DNA of 38,528 nt, from the IMG/VR virus record IMGVR_UViG_3300030085_003066, positions 1-38,528 of that record. The stretch is one strand, 5' to 3'. The first letter of the stretch is position 1; each line of letters begins with the position of its first letter. This document shows positions 22,318 to 30,682 of this stretch, in pieces. A program made the translations under genes and the position numbers. The notes beneath the pieces are model-generated. The model was not told the DNA's origin. It worked only from the letters and a program-made list of their open reading frames with translations, and searched no databases. The stretch comes from a virus.

Positions 22318-23159
22318 ACCTTGACGAATTTCTTGAGTTTACGGTTCTTCTGAGACCTAACGTATGCAGGGAAGGTGTCGTCAATCTCTACGACAGTTGG
22401 TTGGTAGAGATAAGTACGTCCATAGGGGTCAAGGTTGTGCTTGATCCGGTCCTCCATACTGGAACGGAACTCCTCAGTGTTGTTTTCCTGGTGCTCATAG
22501 GCATCCATCTTCTGCCGCACAGTGTCAGCATCACCAAAGAAACTCCAGTGCCATGAGGCGTCTGCCAGTTTGTATGCATCTTGGTGTGACTGACGGAGTT
22601 TGTCAACACTCATTGTCTTCAGTGTCTTGAAGTCACACACTCGTGTGCCCATCCACTGGTCCTCACACTTGACGTTGAGGTAGTAGTAATACAGTGGACC
22701 AGTCAAGACGTAGTGGTTAGCAGGATCAAACCACTCATCAATACACTTCAGTGCTTCGGGGTTAGCAATCTCATCTGCATCACTCGTAAGGATGATGTCA
22801 CTATCCTTTGCCTTGCCTAGCAGAGCATAGATTGCACTGTCCTTATGGAAGCATGCACGTTGGTATGGCAGTGGTAGTTTATAGATATCATCTTCCATCA
22901 TGCTCCGGTGGTACGGAACATTCTCCCAAAAGTTCTCTAGTGTCTCGTTATCATCAATCGTTTCATGATAGATGATCTTGTCTTCCCACTTCTTGAACCG
23001 CTTACGGTTCTCTGCAAAGTACATCGGTTTGGGTTTACCGGTGAACGTGATGTTGGATTCGTTGATAACAAAGTAATCTACTACGTTACCAAGGATGTTC
23101 ATCCGTAGTTCAAGGAGATCAAGTTCATTATAGAACGTGAACACATCATAGATTGCCAT
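22314..23159 (-). CDS. Glycosyltransferase family 17
   Basis: A 281-residue protein beginning IYDVFTFYNELDLLELRMNI with VDYFVINESNITFTGKPKPM, the hallmark of GT17 (beta-1,4-GlcNAc transferase III-like). SDIILTSDADEIANPE follows, with the DAD metal-binding triad. This family is found in animals and in many phage and bacterial glycan clusters. Its neighbours are an oxygenase (14-bp overlap) and an exostosin-like gene (4-bp). The acceptor is probably a phage-made glycan. Confidence 0.9.
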   Translation of the reverse strand: MAIYDVFTFYNELDLLELRMNILGNVVDYFVINESNITFTGKPKPMYFAENRKRFKKWEDKIIYHETIDDNETLENFWENVPYHRSMMEDDIYKLPLPYQRACFHKDSAIYALLGKAKDSDIILTSDADEIANPEALKCIDEWFDPANHYVLTGPLYYYYLNVKCEDQWMGTRVCDFKTLKTMSVDKLRQSHQDAYKLADASWHWSFFGDADTVRQKMDAYEHQENNTEEFRSSMEDRIKHNLDPYGRTYLYQPTVVEIDDTFPAYVRSQKNRKLKKFVKV

Positions 23160-23688
23160 AATTTATGTTCAAAGAGAAGCGTACATTAGTGGAGGGAGAA
23201 GAACTTGAGTGGAGTGTTCTGCCATCAAACACAATTATTTTACCACGTTCAGGTTCTTCAGTATGTATTACCTCACCAGATTGATTGAAGAAATAGGTAT
23301 CTCCATCTGAGTGATTGGGATAGTAGAGTGCTACCAGGTGAGGACGATCGTCATCGACGTGAGCATTGTGGGGGACACCCACAGCGTCAGGTCTAGGGTA
23401 TTGCAGGGTCATGTGTGCCCTGAACATCTTCTTGTCTGGTAGGTTGATTGCCTTACCAATCTCATCCCACGGGAACTTATAAAAAAAGTCAGACGTTGTG
23501 CCCTTGACGTGCAACAACGTATGACTGAAGTAAGGATTCATTTCTTTTCTCATGGGATGGTCTACGTTGCCGTAGGCACAGTCCTTGAAAAAATAGTAGG
23601 GCATCTCATAGCACAGGTTCTCAATCAGTTTCTGATGAGTAACCTTGAGTCTATACCTCGTAACTAAACAAGAAGTCTCGTTGTTCAT
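23146..23688 (-). CDS. 2OG-Fe(II) oxygenase
   Basis: A 180-residue protein. HNAHVDDDRPHLVALYYP supplies HxD (His110, Asp112), the jelly-roll strand continues as DGDTYFFNQSGEV, and GKIIVFDGRTLHSSSSP holds the distal His160, with Arg170 for 2OG. The overlap with the upstream gene is 38 bp. A start at Met29 (23604) would remove it and leave the catalytic part whole. Substrate unknown; its place in the glycan operon suggests sugar or protein hydroxylation. Confidence 0.83.
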   Translation of the reverse strand: MNNETSCLVTRYRLKVTHQKLIENLCYEMPYYFFKDCAYGNVDHPMRKEMNPYFSHTLLHVKGTTSDFFYKFPWDEIGKAINLPDKKMFRAHMTLQYPRPDAVGVPHNAHVDDDRPHLVALYYPNHSDGDTYFFNQSGEVIHTEEPERGKIIVFDGRTLHSSSSPSTNVRFSLNINYGNL

Positions 23689-24424
23689 CGGTGTTTGCCC
23701 ACTCTCCGGTCTTGATGTAGTCCATTAGGACCATCATGTTGATGACAACATCAGTATTATACAGCATCTTATAGTTCAGATGCTCACCAATACACACATC
23801 GGTACAGTAAAGATCAGTAATTTTGTTACTGCAAAGTGCAGCAGCAATACCAAACGTCCCTACTCCAGATGTAGCAACATGTTTTGCTGCCATTAGGGTA
23901 GCAAAGTCCTCTGCCACGCTCTTAGATTGTACTGTAACCTTTGGATGCCATTTGAGTTCTTCAACGATCGGATTGTGGCAGTCAGGTTCAGTGACGACAA
24001 TCGCCTTATCAAACTCCTCAAGTAGTGTACTGTAAAAACAGTAAGGATTAGGGACATACTGACCAGGGTTATCAACCCTTTTGTCAAATACATCTCCACT
24101 ACGAATGTGAATGACAAGGCAATCAGGATCGACATCCACATGCGGGAGCACAAGACGGGGTCCGATATGCTCCTTACAGAACGCTCGCATCTCCGTATAT
24201 ACTTTCGCAATATCAATCGGGACTTCCCGGAATGGTCCGTCATAATAAAAGAACTTGCTGTATCCTGATCGTGGTACGTCACCAAACTTCTGAGTGAAGG
24301 TAGGAATGATCTCGTGCTCTAGGGGTTGGATGAACTCGGTGCTGTATGCCTGAGCACACATCATCCCAATAGCACATTGTTGGATGTTGTTACCGAGTCT
24401 GCCGTACCAATGAGATAGTTTCAT
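23651..24424 (-). CDS. Fucosyltransferase-like protein with HIRSGDVF motif
   Basis: A 257-residue protein with GRLGNNIQQCAIGMMCAQAY at the N-terminus and VIHIRSGDVFDKR midway, analogous to the HxRxGD donor site of alpha-1,2- and O-fucosyltransferases. A C-terminal VATSGVGTFGIAAALCSNKI parallels the third block. It is related to but distinct from the GT11 protein at 18504. This gives three GDP-fucose-type transferases in the window. It overlaps FkbM by 4 bp. Confidence 0.75.
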   Translation of the reverse strand: MKLSHWYGRLGNNIQQCAIGMMCAQAYSTEFIQPLEHEIIPTFTQKFGDVPRSGYSKFFYYDGPFREVPIDIAKVYTEMRAFCKEHIGPRLVLPHVDVDPDCLVIHIRSGDVFDKRVDNPGQYVPNPYCFYSTLLEEFDKAIVVTEPDCHNPIVEELKWHPKVTVQSKSVAEDFATLMAAKHVATSGVGTFGIAAALCSNKITDLYCTDVCIGEHLNYKMLYNTDVVINMMVLMDYIKTGEWANTDEQRDFLFSYEV

Positions 24425-25077
24425 ACAAAAATGTTTCTTGCCTCTTTGTCAACACACTCGAAGGGTTTCCATACTGACTCCTTCACTACAGCAGGATCAA
24501 CCCACCAATCCTCATAAGGATTACCACCATTGCAGACGCTGGCACACACCAGTTGATATCCAAGACCTTCCAGGAACTGACGTGAGTGGTCACGGATGGT
24601 GTCTCCATCCTTGTATGAGTCATGCTCAAAGGTGATGACACTGGCACGGAACTCATCGTGGGGGAATGCTTTGAGTGCCTTGAATGTCACCTCAGGAGGT
24701 TCACAGTCAACAGAGAAGTAGTCAACACGACCCTGCCACTTCTCTTTAGCAATTGCCTCAGAGTAATCAAACGTAGTGGCGTCTGCTTCATAGCAGTGGT
24801 TCTGTCGTGCCATGTCTCCGTTGAAGACCTCACACATTGATCGCTCAATCTCTACCGAGAACCCACGCCAACCAAACACAGTCTCCAGAAGGAAGGTATT
24901 GCTCATGGTCTGGGGGTGGTTGGCACCCACCTCCACATACTTACCATTCTTCTTTCCTTTCAGCATGGTCAGGACAAACAGATCCTGGTATGCCTGGGAG
25001 AAGTTTTCAAAGACTTTGGTGTGTCCAGAGAAAGGACTCTTCAGGGAGTCTCGTTCATAGTTATAGGTAGTGTTCAT
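24421..25077 (-). CDS. FkbM-family methyltransferase
   Basis: A 218-residue protein with the FkbM pattern: FSQAYQDLFVLTMLKGKKNG, KYVEVGANHPQTMSNTFLLE (SAM-binding motif I) and WRGFSVEIERSMCEVF. VDYFSVDCEPPEVTFKALKA follows. FkbM enzymes O-methylate sugars or lipids in capsule and antibiotic clusters. It overlaps the epimerase upstream and the fucosyltransferase-like gene downstream by 4 bp each. Likely it methylates a deoxysugar of the glycan. Confidence 0.87.
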   Translation of the reverse strand: MNTTYNYERDSLKSPFSGHTKVFENFSQAYQDLFVLTMLKGKKNGKYVEVGANHPQTMSNTFLLETVFGWRGFSVEIERSMCEVFNGDMARQNHCYEADATTFDYSEAIAKEKWQGRVDYFSVDCEPPEVTFKALKAFPHDEFRASVITFEHDSYKDGDTIRDHSRQFLEGLGYQLVCASVCNGGNPYEDWWVDPAVVKESVWKPFECVDKEARNIFV

Positions 25078-26174
25078 GCGCCCTCAAGGTTCTTGCCGAT
25101 TTGTTGGATGATCCAATTGTAAGTTCGAGAGATCCCCTCTTCAAGGGTTTGTGAATAATCCCAACCTAATTTCTCTCGGATTAGATCGTTATTGGAGTTA
25201 CGTCCTCGGACACCTGTGTGGGGAACGTCAACGTGAATCTTCTGCACGTCCTTACGTGCAACCTTTGCTGCAACCTCAACCAGTTGGTTGATGGTGACCA
25301 TCTCCTCGGAACCAATGTTGACTGGACCCATGAAGTCGGAGTCCATCAACCGTCGAGTCGCTTCAATGCATTCGTCAATGAACAGGAAGGAACGAGTCTG
25401 TAAGCCATCTCCCCACACCTCGATTGCTCCACCCTGGAGCGGGAGGTAAGCGACCTTACGGCAGATTGCAGCTGGTGCCTTCTCTCTTCCACCGTCCCAG
25501 GTCCCTTCAGGACCAAAGATGTTGTGGTAACGAGCAACACGAACAGGAATGCCGTAGTTCCTGTTGTAAGCAAAGTAGAGACGTTCAGAGAAAAGTTTCT
25601 CCCACCCGTACTCTGAGTCTGGTGCTGCTGGGTACGCTGATTCTTCACGACAGTCAGGGTTATCAGGATCGAGCTGGTTATGCTCGGGGTACATACAAGC
25701 AGAAGAACTGTAGAAGATCTTCGTAGGTTGTTCTTTCTTAGGACGGTTGCACTCAGTCCACTCCTTCAGGCGACCATCAAAGGTCTCATTGAATTTGTGG
25801 ACTGCTTCCAGCAGGTTCAGGTTGATGCTGGCAGAGTTGTGCATGATGTCAGCGTCATGCTCACCAGTAAAGATGTAACCAGCACCACCCATGTCGGCAG
25901 CAAACTGATAGATCTCATCGAAGGTATCGATGTACTGGTAGGGAACAGTCTCGTAGAAGTTACCCTGCTCTCCCTTGTACTGAATTACACGTTCGACAAA
26001 AGAGTAATCCCGAAGATCACCACGGATGAATTCATCCGCTGCTGATTCAGAGAAGTCAGGGATCTTGATGTCTACACCGCGAACCCAATACCCCTCGGAC
26101 TTGAGTCGCTTGACCATATGACTGCCGATGAAACCACCAGCACCCAGAACCAACGCTCGCTTTTGTCTATCCAT
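25074..26174 (-). CDS. GDP-mannose 3,5-epimerase-like SDR enzyme
   Basis: A 366-residue extended SDR protein with GAGGFIG NAD-binding (residues 11-17), YQFAADMGGAGYIF, SSSACMYPE (Cys160) and the catalytic Tyr189-x3-Lys193 (EYGWEK). RYHNIFGPEGTWDGGREKAP, WGDGLQTRSFLFIDECIEA and VNIGSEEMVTINQ match plant GDP-mannose 3,5-epimerase very closely, including the Cys and the GREKAP lysine used in the epimerisation. The reaction would be GDP-mannose to GDP-L-galactose or GDP-L-gulose. It overlaps FkbM by 4 bp and touches the RfbH-like gene by 1 bp. Confidence 0.9.
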   Translation of the reverse strand: MDRQKRALVLGAGGFIGSHMVKRLKSEGYWVRGVDIKIPDFSESAADEFIRGDLRDYSFVERVIQYKGEQGNFYETVPYQYIDTFDEIYQFAADMGGAGYIFTGEHDADIMHNSASINLNLLEAVHKFNETFDGRLKEWTECNRPKKEQPTKIFYSSSACMYPEHNQLDPDNPDCREESAYPAAPDSEYGWEKLFSERLYFAYNRNYGIPVRVARYHNIFGPEGTWDGGREKAPAAICRKVAYLPLQGGAIEVWGDGLQTRSFLFIDECIEATRRLMDSDFMGPVNIGSEEMVTINQLVEVAAKVARKDVQKIHVDVPHTGVRGRNSNNDLIREKLGWDYSQTLEEGISRTYNWIIQQIGKNLEGA

Positions 26175-27475
26175 TAGTAATTTTCTTTGACGTAATTAGA
26201 AACAACCTCACCTATGTATTCTAACATAGGTTCAGTAATAACCGGACTACACCCAACAAAGAATACATTGTCTAAGACTTTGCATGCGTTGGGGTAGTTA
26301 GATGCAGGTTCAATGTGCCTATATGCAGGGTGCATAAGGATATTTCCTGCAAAATAATTTCTAGTTTGGACCTTATGGTCCTCTAAATATTTTACAAGAC
26401 GGTGTTTGTGATCATCACACACGATGGGAACACCGAACCAGCTTGTCTCTGCATGCTCTTTCTCTTCAATAACCCGAGCACCAGGAATTTGACTGAAGAT
26501 CTCGTGAAGTCGAGCTTTGTTGCTACGACGGATGCGATGTATCTCGTCTTGCTTAGTCAGTTGTACCAACCCGATAGACCCCTGCAGATCGGCAGGCTTG
26601 AGGTTGTATCCCTGAACGCCAAAGACATACTTATGATCGACATCTTGGTCGTACCCTTCCAACCATCGATCGAAACGGACACCACAGACACCGTTGGCCA
26701 GTTTGTTCTGGGCTCCTACACAATAACAACCTCGCCCCCACCAGGCAAAAGACCTGGCGATCTGAACAATCTCCTCAATGTTAGAGGAAACCATCCCGCC
26801 TTCAATCGTGCTGATATGGTGCGCTGGATAGAAAGAACAAGACGCTGCGACGGCATGTTTGGTAAGCAACTCTCCTCGCCACTTGGAACCGAGCGAGTCA
26901 CAGTTGTCAGCGATATACCTCAGGTTATTCCTATTGACAATCTCGATGAACTTATCGAAGTCATAGGGATTTCCCAGAACAGGAGACGAAAAAAGCGCCA
27001 CGGTCCTGGGACTGATCTTATCTTCTAGTTGATCAAGATCCCAGTTGAGATCGTCGTAGTTGATGTCAACGAAGACTGGTTTCAGTCCGTTCTGAATGAT
27101 GGGATTGATAGTGGTAGGGAAACCACAGGTGCAGACGATGATCTCATCACCATCATGCCAATCAAAATACTTCTTGAGTGCAGCGATCATCACCAGGTTG
27201 GCGGATGATCCACTGTTCACCATCACAGAGTGGTCAAAACCAAACTGCTTAGAGAAGGCACGCTCGAACTTGTTTACTTCTTCACCTGCAGGCAACCACT
27301 TGCCTTGCAGCATGGTGGTGATAGCAGCAACAGGTTCTTGTTTGTCCCAGTAAGGACCAGAGTAGTAGACGTTGTCACCTTTCTTCCACCCCTTGTTTGC
27401 CATGAAGGGGAACAGATTCTCTCCATCTGCCTCAAGAAAGGAGACGAAATCTTCGACTTTATTTTTCAAAGACAT
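26174..27475 (-). CDS. E1/RfbH-type PLP sugar 3-dehydratase
   Basis: A 433-residue DegT/StrS-fold protein. Where aminotransferases have the PLP-binding Lys, it has SFYPAHHISTIEGG (His219-His220), as in CDP-4-keto-6-deoxyglucose 3-dehydrase (E1/RfbH). Cys192, Cys250, Cys252 and Cys264 sit at the positions of the E1 [2Fe-2S] ligands. GSSANL (88-94) and DNCDSLG (190-196) line the PLP site. The enzyme would remove the C3 OH of a 4-keto-6-deoxyhexose to make a 3,6-dideoxysugar, and needs electrons from a partner (E3) that is not seen here. No SDR reductase or CDP-specific enzyme proves the nucleotide. Confidence 0.9.
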   Translation of the reverse strand: MSLKNKVEDFVSFLEADGENLFPFMANKGWKKGDNVYYSGPYWDKQEPVAAITTMLQGKWLPAGEEVNKFERAFSKQFGFDHSVMVNSGSSANLVMIAALKKYFDWHDGDEIIVCTCGFPTTINPIIQNGLKPVFVDINYDDLNWDLDQLEDKISPRTVALFSSPVLGNPYDFDKFIEIVNRNNLRYIADNCDSLGSKWRGELLTKHAVAASCSFYPAHHISTIEGGMVSSNIEEIVQIARSFAWWGRGCYCVGAQNKLANGVCGVRFDRWLEGYDQDVDHKYVFGVQGYNLKPADLQGSIGLVQLTKQDEIHRIRRSNKARLHEIFSQIPGARVIEEKEHAETSWFGVPIVCDDHKHRLVKYLEDHKVQTRNYFAGNILMHPAYRHIEPASNYPNACKVLDNVFFVGCSPVITEPMLEYIGEVVSNYVKENY

Positions 27476-28320
27476 AGTGACTCTACGATCTCAACATAAT
27501 CCATGCTTGGTTTGAATCCTAACTTCTGTAGTTTAGTAGTGTCAAGATAGAAGTCCTGTGTCTGGACATCCTTATGAAACTTGGGAGGATCAATCGTATC
27601 TATGTTAGAAAGACTACCCAAGACAGGCACTGCTGCGTCAACGATATCAGCAATAGACGTGGGTCTACCTGACCCAATGTTGTATGTGGTATTCAGATCA
27701 CCATCATCAATCACAGTTTTGATTGCACGACACACGTCATCAACGTGCATCACATCACGACGATGACTGCCACCGTCATACAGAGCAATTGGTTTGTGCT
27801 CCCTCAGTTGATTGATCATCCACATGATCGCATTCTTCTGACGGGATGCCTTGGGATCATGACCCATGACATTACAGAGACGAAGGATGCGGTACTTCAT
27901 CTGATACACATCACAGAATGATTTGATCAGATCCTCAGCACACTTCTTGGTGATGCTATAGAAACCCGTGGGGTTACAGGCATCGTCCTCATGAGCAGGT
28001 ACTTCACACCCCTTGCCATATACGAACCAAGAGGAGATGAAATTGAATTCAATGTCTTCGTTACGGCAATGCTCTAGGACATCACACAAGAGACGAAGAT
28101 TAGTATCAACATCAACGTTGAGATCTTTGTGGACGTTGTAGTTGTCCACCGTAGAGATCATGAACAGGATCTTTTTAGAACGAGGTTTGTACTCATCCCG
28201 TTCTTGAACCAGAGTGTCAGGATAGATCTCTGCATACCTGCCACCAACAAATCCAGGACCATACAAAGTGACTGGACTGTTGTAAGACTTCAGATCACTC
28301 CCCATTTTTCTAAGTACCAT
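27466..28320 (-). CDS. NAD-dependent epimerase/dehydratase (SDR)
   Basis: A 284-residue protein with GPGFVGG (residues 21-27) as the nucleotide-binding glycine motif, SSWFVYGKG (96-104), and Tyr121-x3-Lys125 (FYSITKK), then RDVMHVDDVCRAI. This is an extended SDR, shorter than the dehydratase upstream. A start at Met6 (28305) would lessen the 31-bp overlap. It may reduce or epimerise the 4-keto sugar made by the dehydratases, as RfbE/RfbS or RmlD do. The exact role is unresolved. Confidence 0.8.
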   Translation of the reverse strand: MVLRKMGSDLKSYNSPVTLYGPGFVGGRYAEIYPDTLVQERDEYKPRSKKILFMISTVDNYNVHKDLNVDVDTNLRLLCDVLEHCRNEDIEFNFISSWFVYGKGCEVPAHEDDACNPTGFYSITKKCAEDLIKSFCDVYQMKYRILRLCNVMGHDPKASRQKNAIMWMINQLREHKPIALYDGGSHRRDVMHVDDVCRAIKTVIDDGDLNTTYNIGSGRPTSIADIVDAAVPVLGSLSNIDTIDPPKFHKDVQTQDFYLDTTKLQKLGFKPSMDYVEIVESLCL

Positions 28321-29231
28321 GAAACAGTTGCACGTAAACCAGAATCAAAATCAGTGAAAGGTTTCCAACCAGTATGTTTAGTCAGTTTATCATAGTTTAT
28401 ACCGTAACGCTTGTCCTGACCGGGTCTATCATTACCTATACCAATAAGATCATAGGGTTTATCCAGAAGATCTAGGACTTTCTTAGTCACATCGATGTTC
28501 CTCATCTCACAACCACCACCAATGTTGAAGTGGTCGTTGATGGTACCTGTTGTTTCCAACGACCAGATTGCTTCGCAGTGATCTTTGACATACAACCAGT
28601 CACGGATCTGATGTCCACCTCCATACATGTAGGTGACCTCATCCCTCAGAGCACGAGCGATAACTTTTGGAATCAGTTTCTCTTCATGCTGATGCCGACC
28701 GTAGTTATTGCTACAGTTTGTGATCAGATATGGGATGCCGTACGTGTTGTGCCACGTCTTGACGTAGTGGTCTGATGCTGCCTTGCTTGCAGAGTATGGA
28801 TTCCTAGGATCATATGGTGTCTCTTCAGTGAAGAGTTCTGTGTCTTCATACTCCAGAGATCCATACACCTCATCCGTGGAGATGTGATGGAACTTCTCAA
28901 CATCTACATTCAATGAAGCATTGAGGAGGTTGATAGTACCTGTAACGTTCGCCTCTAAGAAGGGACGATAGTTAGCGATACTATTATCTACATGACTCTC
29001 TGCTGCAAAGTGCCAGACCTTACTGGGTCTGTGCTTCTCAAACAGAAACAGGACGTGATCTTCGTTCGAGATATCACACCACTCAAACTGCACCTCCTTA
29101 GGAAGGTACCGAAGATCACCTGCATAGGTCAGATTATCAAGTACGACAATAGGTTCTGACGTTTTCTTGGTAAGAAAATGACAAAAGTTACTGCCGATGA
29201 ACCCGGCACCGCCGGTCACCATGTATGTCAT
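28290..29231 (-). CDS. dTDP-glucose 4,6-dehydratase-like
   Basis: A 313-residue SDR with GGAGFIGSNF, HFAAESHVDNSIANYRPF, HISTDEVYG (Thr119-Asp120-Glu121) and the catalytic Tyr146-x3-Lys150 (YSASKAASDHY), then NNYGRHQHEEKLIPKVI and GGGHQIRDWLYV. This is the RmlB/RfbB pattern, although the chain is shorter than RmlB (about 350). It forms the 4-keto-6-deoxyglucose nucleotide that the RfbH-like enzyme could use. Whether dTDP or CDP is used cannot be told from this. It overlaps the cupin by 4 bp. Confidence 0.9.
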   Translation of the reverse strand: MTYMVTGGAGFIGSNFCHFLTKKTSEPIVVLDNLTYAGDLRYLPKEVQFEWCDISNEDHVLFLFEKHRPSKVWHFAAESHVDNSIANYRPFLEANVTGTINLLNASLNVDVEKFHHISTDEVYGSLEYEDTELFTEETPYDPRNPYSASKAASDHYVKTWHNTYGIPYLITNCSNNYGRHQHEEKLIPKVIARALRDEVTYMYGGGHQIRDWLYVKDHCEAIWSLETTGTINDHFNIGGGCEMRNIDVTKKVLDLLDKPYDLIGIGNDRPGQDKRYGINYDKLTKHTGWKPFTDFDSGLRATVSWYLEKWGVI

Positions 29232-29587
29232 ACCAAATAATCTAGAATTGAATTGTTAGAACGTCCGTAGTCATCCTCCAGGCGGATGATGTCACGTTCG
29301 CTGCATTGACCACGCTGCACTTCAATAAAAGTGAGTCCATCATCACCTGCTTGAGCACGATGACGTTGCTCAATGCCAATGGTAAAACTGCTTCCAGGTT
29401 TGCATGGGATCTCATCATGACCCAGGGTGACGATGCCATCACCATGGATCACAACCCAATGCTCTGATCTATTTCTGTGAAATTGGAGGGAGAAACGTTG
29501 CCCTGGATTTAGATGGATCTTCTTCAGTCTGTAGTCTGACCCATCTTCAATAGTTTCATACCAACCCCAAGGGCGTTCTTCTCTCAT
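29228..29587 (-). CDS. Cupin, mannose-6-phosphate isomerase type II-like
   Basis: A 119-residue protein reading RPWGWYETIEDGSDYRLKKI then LNPGQRFSLQFHRNRSEHWV and GSSFTIGIEQRHRAQA. These are the metal-binding His/Glu residues of the cupin half of ManC/ManA type II enzymes. Alone it would isomerise fructose-6-P to mannose-6-P or modify a sugar phosphate. It lacks a guanylyltransferase half, so GDP-mannose would come from the host. It overlaps the small ORF upstream (ATGA). Confidence 0.85.
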   Translation of the reverse strand: MREERPWGWYETIEDGSDYRLKKIHLNPGQRFSLQFHRNRSEHWVVIHGDGIVTLGHDEIPCKPGSSFTIGIEQRHRAQAGDDGLTFIEVQRGQCSERDIIRLEDDYGRSNNSILDYLV

Positions 29588-29811
29588 CCCATCATGCCTG
29601 AATTCAAGAGATCATACTCCAACTTATCAATCACTACGTCGTAATTCTTGTCCCGATCATCATAGAAATAAACTTCTTGATCCTTGTAGTGGGAGATCAA
29701 GTTCTCGTAGAGAGAAGGATGATCATATTCAAGGTCTGTTCGATCCTCTACTGCGTCAACCAAGATCTTTGTATAGTTCTTGAACTTAGAAAGGAATACT
29801 CCTCGGGACAT
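29584..29811 (-). CDS. Hypothetical 75-aa protein, first gene of the glycan operon
   Basis: The protein begins MSRGVFLSKFKNYTKILVDA and is rich in Asp and Tyr (VYFYDDRDKNYDVVIDKLEY). No known motif. It is the first gene after a hairpin terminator and overlaps the cupin start as ATGA, so it leads the operon. The acidic patches suggest a soluble regulator or adaptor, but that is a guess. Confidence 0.6.
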   Translation of the reverse strand: MSRGVFLSKFKNYTKILVDAVEDRTDLEYDHPSLYENLISHYKDQEVYFYDDRDKNYDVVIDKLEYDLLNSGMMG

Positions 29812-29839
29812 TTTAGTAATAAAGTTGTCAATAGTATAA

Positions 29840-29856
29840 AGGACCCAGAGGGTCCT
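29840..29856 (-). terminator. Hairpin upstream of the glycan operon
   Basis: Stem AGGACCC (29840-29846) with GGGTCCT (29850-29856), loop AGA, followed on the minus strand by TTATACT. It may end the 87-residue gene's transcript. TTTATACT just after it may also serve as a -10 for the operon. Confidence 0.6.
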
Positions 29857-29861
29857 GTCAA

Positions 29862-29869
29862 TATTTATC
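29862..29869 (-). promoter_or_regulatory. Late-promoter-like GATAAATA at stop of 87-aa gene
   Basis: The minus strand reads CGATAAATA, seven of eight matches to the late box TATAAATA, with TAA being the stop codon. It lies upstream of a hairpin, as at psbD. Confidence 0.4.
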
Positions 29870-30128
29870 GTACGTCATATGACAGTCTTTTTACCTTACG
29901 CTTCTTGCGATCCTCCTGAAACGTCATGTCCTCAGGAGTCAGGTAACTACTGGGTTTATGGACCTTCGCCTCTTGCTTATAGATCGGAACCTCTACCACA
30001 AGATCCAGATCGATGGCAGTGATCTTACCGTTATGAAACGATAAACCATTAGGACACCCGCAGGTATGGAACTTGCCGGTGTCTTCTACTTCAGTATTAC
30101 ATTGCAAACATTTTACTTTGAAGTCCAT
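29865..30128 (-). CDS. Zinc-ribbon-like protein, 87 aa
   Basis: The N-terminus VKCLQCNTEVEDTGKFHTCGC has a CxxC and a CxC pair, typical of a small zinc ribbon. The rest is acidic then basic (EDRKKRKVKRL). I cannot name a family with confidence; DUF7695-like zinc ribbons are a possibility. It overlaps the 2OG oxygenase gene by 1 bp. Confidence 0.6.
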   Translation of the reverse strand: MDFKVKCLQCNTEVEDTGKFHTCGCPNGLSFHNGKITAIDLDLVVEVPIYKQEAKVHKPSSYLTPEDMTFQEDRKKRKVKRLSYDVR

Positions 30129-30682
30129 TAGATCGTCGTACCTCCTCCTTGATTTTTTCCTCTAACCCGGAAAGCAGCATCCTTTGTACAGAATAGTTGT
30201 ACTGACATTCTAAGACCTGCTTCCCTCTCAGTCACACATGTAGGTGTTACTGCATGCTTCTCTTCACCCTCATTGATCACCAGAATATTTCTTTTAGGTT
30301 GAATCGTATGCAACTTATCATCATGATCCTTCCATAAGAAGATACCACCCTGTTCAGCAGGCCAGTCAGTCAGGTGAAGAGTGGCACCATACTGATAGTC
30401 CCCATCGTTGTGCCAGTTGATACCAGAACCAGGCAACCACACGTGGTAGTTGATGGAGGTAGGAACAAAGGGCAACCAAGGAGAAGTCTCGTTACGAATT
30501 CTCTTATACAGATCTGTGCATGGTTTTGCCGACAGGCAAAAACTCTTCATAGACATGGTCTGTAGTTTGGCACCCCACTTCCACTTGCTGACTCCCCAGC
30601 AATCATGCTGCTTCTTACTATTGATCTCTGCAATGCAGTGGTCAATCAGTTCTTCAGAAACAGGGTAGTCAATGACTCGCAT
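30128..30682 (-). CDS. 2OG-Fe(II) oxygenase, phage type
   Basis: A 184-residue protein with WHNDGDYQYGATLHL (His91, Asp93), GGIFLWKDHDDKL, the distal His143 in EEKHAVTP, and Arg158 (GLRMSVQLF). The core is a double-stranded beta-helix. Homologues are abundant in T4-like cyanophages. The substrate is unknown; hydroxylation of a protein residue is possible. It overlaps the talC stop by 14 bp. Confidence 0.85.
   Translation of the reverse strand: MRVIDYPVSEELIDHCIAEINSKKQHDCWGVSKWKWGAKLQTMSMKSFCLSAKPCTDLYKRIRNETSPWLPFVPTSINYHVWLPGSGINWHNDGDYQYGATLHLTDWPAEQGGIFLWKDHDDKLHTIQPKRNILVINEGEEKHAVTPTCVTEREAGLRMSVQLFCTKDAAFRVRGKNQGGGTTI

Noticed and set aside
26402-27028. 208-aa plus-strand frame
   Set aside because: Antisense to the RfbH-like gene, which has clear catalytic motifs; no start signal or family features.
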